Assembly: GCA_963920765.1 (NCBI GenBank)
Contig: OY987247.1
Coordinates: 19,502,471 to 19,566,470 of the forward strand
From: Ulota crispa
Lineage: Eukaryota; Streptophyta; Bryopsida; Orthotrichales; Orthotrichaceae
Reading direction: 5' to 3'
Length of the DNA stretch: 64,000 nt
Shown here piece after piece: positions 61,975-64,000 of this stretch. Position numbers and translations under genes: made by a program. Under the pieces are notes generated by a model. It saw only the letters and a list, made by a program, of their open reading frames with translations, did not search any database and was not told the DNA's origin. Every line of letters starts with the position of its first letter. The first letter of the stretch is position 1.

Positions 61975-63012
61975 TCTCAAAGACTTCAATGCAGTGCATT
62001 ACAGAGATGATAGGGTTTGGAAGGTTGGAGAAGGCGTACCACTAGATTTGGAGGTCACGGATGCTGCATTCGCCGTATTCATAAATTTTGTGTAGCAAGT
62101 GGCCCCTATGACTCCTACAGCTCCAATCACGCAATCCAAGAGTGCACAAACAAGACAAGGATTGGCTAGCAACCAAGATGCAAGGCTTGGAAGAGAGGCT
62201 ACTACACACAAAAGCAAGGCGACGAGGGCAAAGCAGACATGACTCTTAGCCACCAGAGGTTCCGCAGCGTTGTTGCCAAATGGGAGGCCAGCTTGGTATG
62301 CAACGCGAGCAGGAGCAGCTGTGTCAAGAGCGGTGTCCGCAGGAGCAACAACACAAGAAGCAGCGACCGGAGCCCAAGGGACAAGCAAGAATGGAGAATA
62401 GGTAAGCTTCAGCGGTGGTAGGTCTCGCTTGAGGAACCTGGCTGCATGGCCATGCCGCTAGTCTGGGGTTTCCCGCTTTAATGAGCTTGGCTGATGGGAT
62501 GAGTGGGCTTGTTCTTGTGGGCAGTAGAGGTAGGCGCTAGAGAGTCAAAGACATTCACAGTTCATAGACCCGGACGTCTTGTCGTTGTAGGTGTGTTGAT
62601 GTTGCGTTGATTGCTCCAATTTTATTGTGGTTGTTCATGCAAAGATAAGGTTGGAATTGCATCTGTTAATACTCAACCTCTTGTCTTGGCAGTTCTAGCG
62701 TTGGACTTCTAAAACAACAAAGATGGGAAAGACGCCAGGATCAAAGAAGCGGCCTTGTTCTTCGCAATCAAAACCTATTGACTTGGGTGATGGGTCAAAC
62801 AACAGTTGCAGGCATGGTGAGCCCCAGCGCAGACGCAATGAGGAGGCAAGCCCAAAGGCTCAGTAAGACCCAGGAGCATCCAACTCAAGAGGGAAGGCCA
62901 AACTGCTGGTGGAAGTGGTGCCACAACAGCAGGCTCTGAAGGGAGAGGTAAAGCGATCCACTAAACCCTGAGAGGAGATTGAAGTTCAAGAGGAGGTGCA
63001 AGAGGACTACAG
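61975..63012 (+). pseudogene. GC-richer coding-like segment, unknown
   Basis: Composition changes here, and the plus strand shows fragments with protein-like character: MHLKDFNAVHYRDDRVWKVG and VPLDLEVTDAAFAVF near 62.0 kb, an Ala/Thr/Gln-rich stretch to 62.4 kb, and from the ATG at about 62723 MGKTPGSKKRPCSSQSKPID followed by a basic and Glu-rich segment. The last codons end at a donor-like ACTACAG|GTAC, directly before the inverted 122-bp repeats begin. Several stops lie between the pieces. It could be the 5' exons of another CACTA-like element whose intron carries the array. I cannot assign a function. Confidence 0.4.
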
Positions 63013-63289
63013 GTACTAGCTTCTTTTCGTACCTCATGTAGTGAATGTCTCGTATATGTCAAAACTAGCAAGAATTCAGATTTGAATCTAGGTACTCCAA
63101 GTTTGTAATCAATGATTGCTAGTACTTGATTGATTCAGAAATTGTGTCCATGTAGTGGGTGCATTTTATTGTCCGAGTTTAATAAAATTTGGGTTTAGTT
63201 TGAGTCCTCACGAGATTGCTTATAATTTAATCACCTATTGCTGCTAGCTCAAAGAATAGTAAGATGTCTCCATGTATCTATGCTATATT

Positions 63290-64000
63290 CTCATTTGAGT
63301 TTGATAATAATTGGATTAGTTAGAGGCTGCCAAGTTAATTTTCTAAAAAGGTAAGCTCTGGTTTTTGTATTTGTTTGAATGCTATGTTCTGGCCTTCTAT
63401 TTTGGCTTTTTTCTCTTTTGAATTTGATAAAAATTGGGTTAGTTAGAATTGTCAAGTTAATTTTTAGAAAAAGTAAGCTCTGATTTTTGGTGTTTGATTG
63501 ATTGCTATGTTCTAGCCTTCTATTTTAGCTTTTTTCTCAGTCTAGTTTGATAAGAATTGGGTTAGTTAGGAGCTGTCAAGGTAGTTTTTTGAAAATTTAA
63601 GCTCTAATTTTTGGTGTTTGTTTGAATACTATGTTTTGGCCTTGTGTTTTGGCTATTTTCACATTTGAAATTGTTGAAATCTTAGGTAGTAATGGGCTGT
63701 CAAGGTAACTTTAATGAAAAGAGAAGCTCTGATTTTGGTTTTTTACTTGATTGCTAACTTCTAGCCTTATGTTTTGGCTTTTTTCTCTTTCAAAATTGTT
63801 AAAAACATGATTAGTAAGGGGTTGTGAAGGAATTTTTTTGAAAATTTAAGCTTTGATTTAGGTGTTTGATTGATTGCTCAATTCCGGCTTTATGTTTTGG
63901 CTACCTTCTCATTTGAGTTTGATACTAATTAGGCTAGTTAGGGTTGTCAAGTTAATTTTTAGAAAAGGTAAGCTATGATTTTTGGTGTAAGATTGATTGC
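63290..64000 (+). repeat. inverted copy of the 122-bp tandem array, running off the window
   Basis: At least six units, with AAGCTCTGAT-like words near 63353, 63474, 63597, 63722, 63846 and 63968, are the complement of the 59.5-61.5 kb array. Period and internal words (TGTCAAGGTAA, CTTATGTTTTGGCT) are the same. The array continues past the right edge, so its full length is unknown. Confidence 0.9.

Noticed and set aside
62202-62388. Minus-strand hydrophobic Leu/Ala-rich frames
   Set aside because: They are the complement of the GC-richer plus-strand segment and look like membrane protein only because of composition.

Overview
This is eukaryotic nuclear DNA, very probably from a land plant. 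It is AT-rich by eye. It carries En/Spm (CACTA) transposons with the plant-type transposase_21, DUF4218 and DUF4216 order, a textbook Stowaway element with TA target duplications, CACTA-type MITEs with 3-bp duplications, and genes with GT-AG introns. The lineage cannot be fixed from the sequence. No intact host gene was found: every long coding region is interrupted. The window looks like intergenic repeat territory in a large genome. No rRNA or bona fide tRNA gene, CRISPR array or bacterial-type operon was seen, and no reverse transcriptase, integrase or capsid-like frame was recognised.

Layout: 0-8 kb holds small repeats (20-bp and 40-bp tandem repeats, a foldback element at 2.5-2.8 kb, a CACTA-type MITE at 3.08-3.30 kb). 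At 8.2-13.6 kb on the minus strand lies a decayed six-exon gene of about 900 codons, with an acidic and basic nuclear-type protein of no family I recognise. A likely relative lies at 24-26.5 kb, also minus. At 17.7-22.4 kb on plus is a fairly complete but decayed CACTA transposase gene of four exons. At 26.6-27.4 kb is a terminal-inverted-repeat element that recurs inverted at 34.7-35.4 kb.

At 30.8-38.9 kb on plus is a second, more decayed CACTA transposase gene. It is packed with nested insertions: a CACTA MITE, a 1.64-kb element with 8-bp target duplications that contains a 660-bp palindrome, a 743-bp element and a 922-bp Harbinger-like element. A CACTA MITE lies just beyond its end. At 39.9-55.6 kb are four clusters of a GACGGC-type motif. 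Two of them lie just upstream of divergently oriented decayed genes: a coiled-coil plus RING-like gene (46.3 to 44.1 kb, minus) and an intronless kinase-fold gene (53.3-55.6 kb, plus) that is split near its end by a Stowaway element. Between these are tRNA-related repeats, hairpins and simple tandem arrays.

From 57.2 kb to the right edge is a third CACTA remnant on minus (DUF4216 fragment at 59.2-59.5 kb) with two tandem arrays. The 122-bp array at 59.5-61.5 kb reappears in inverted orientation from 63.3 kb to the window edge.

The most notable points are the coherent unknown multi-exon gene family, the shared motif cluster upstream of the RING and kinase genes, the ordered nest of insertions with readable target duplications, and a decay pattern in the kinase gene that looks like cytosine deamination. 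All positions were read by eye and may be off by a few bases.
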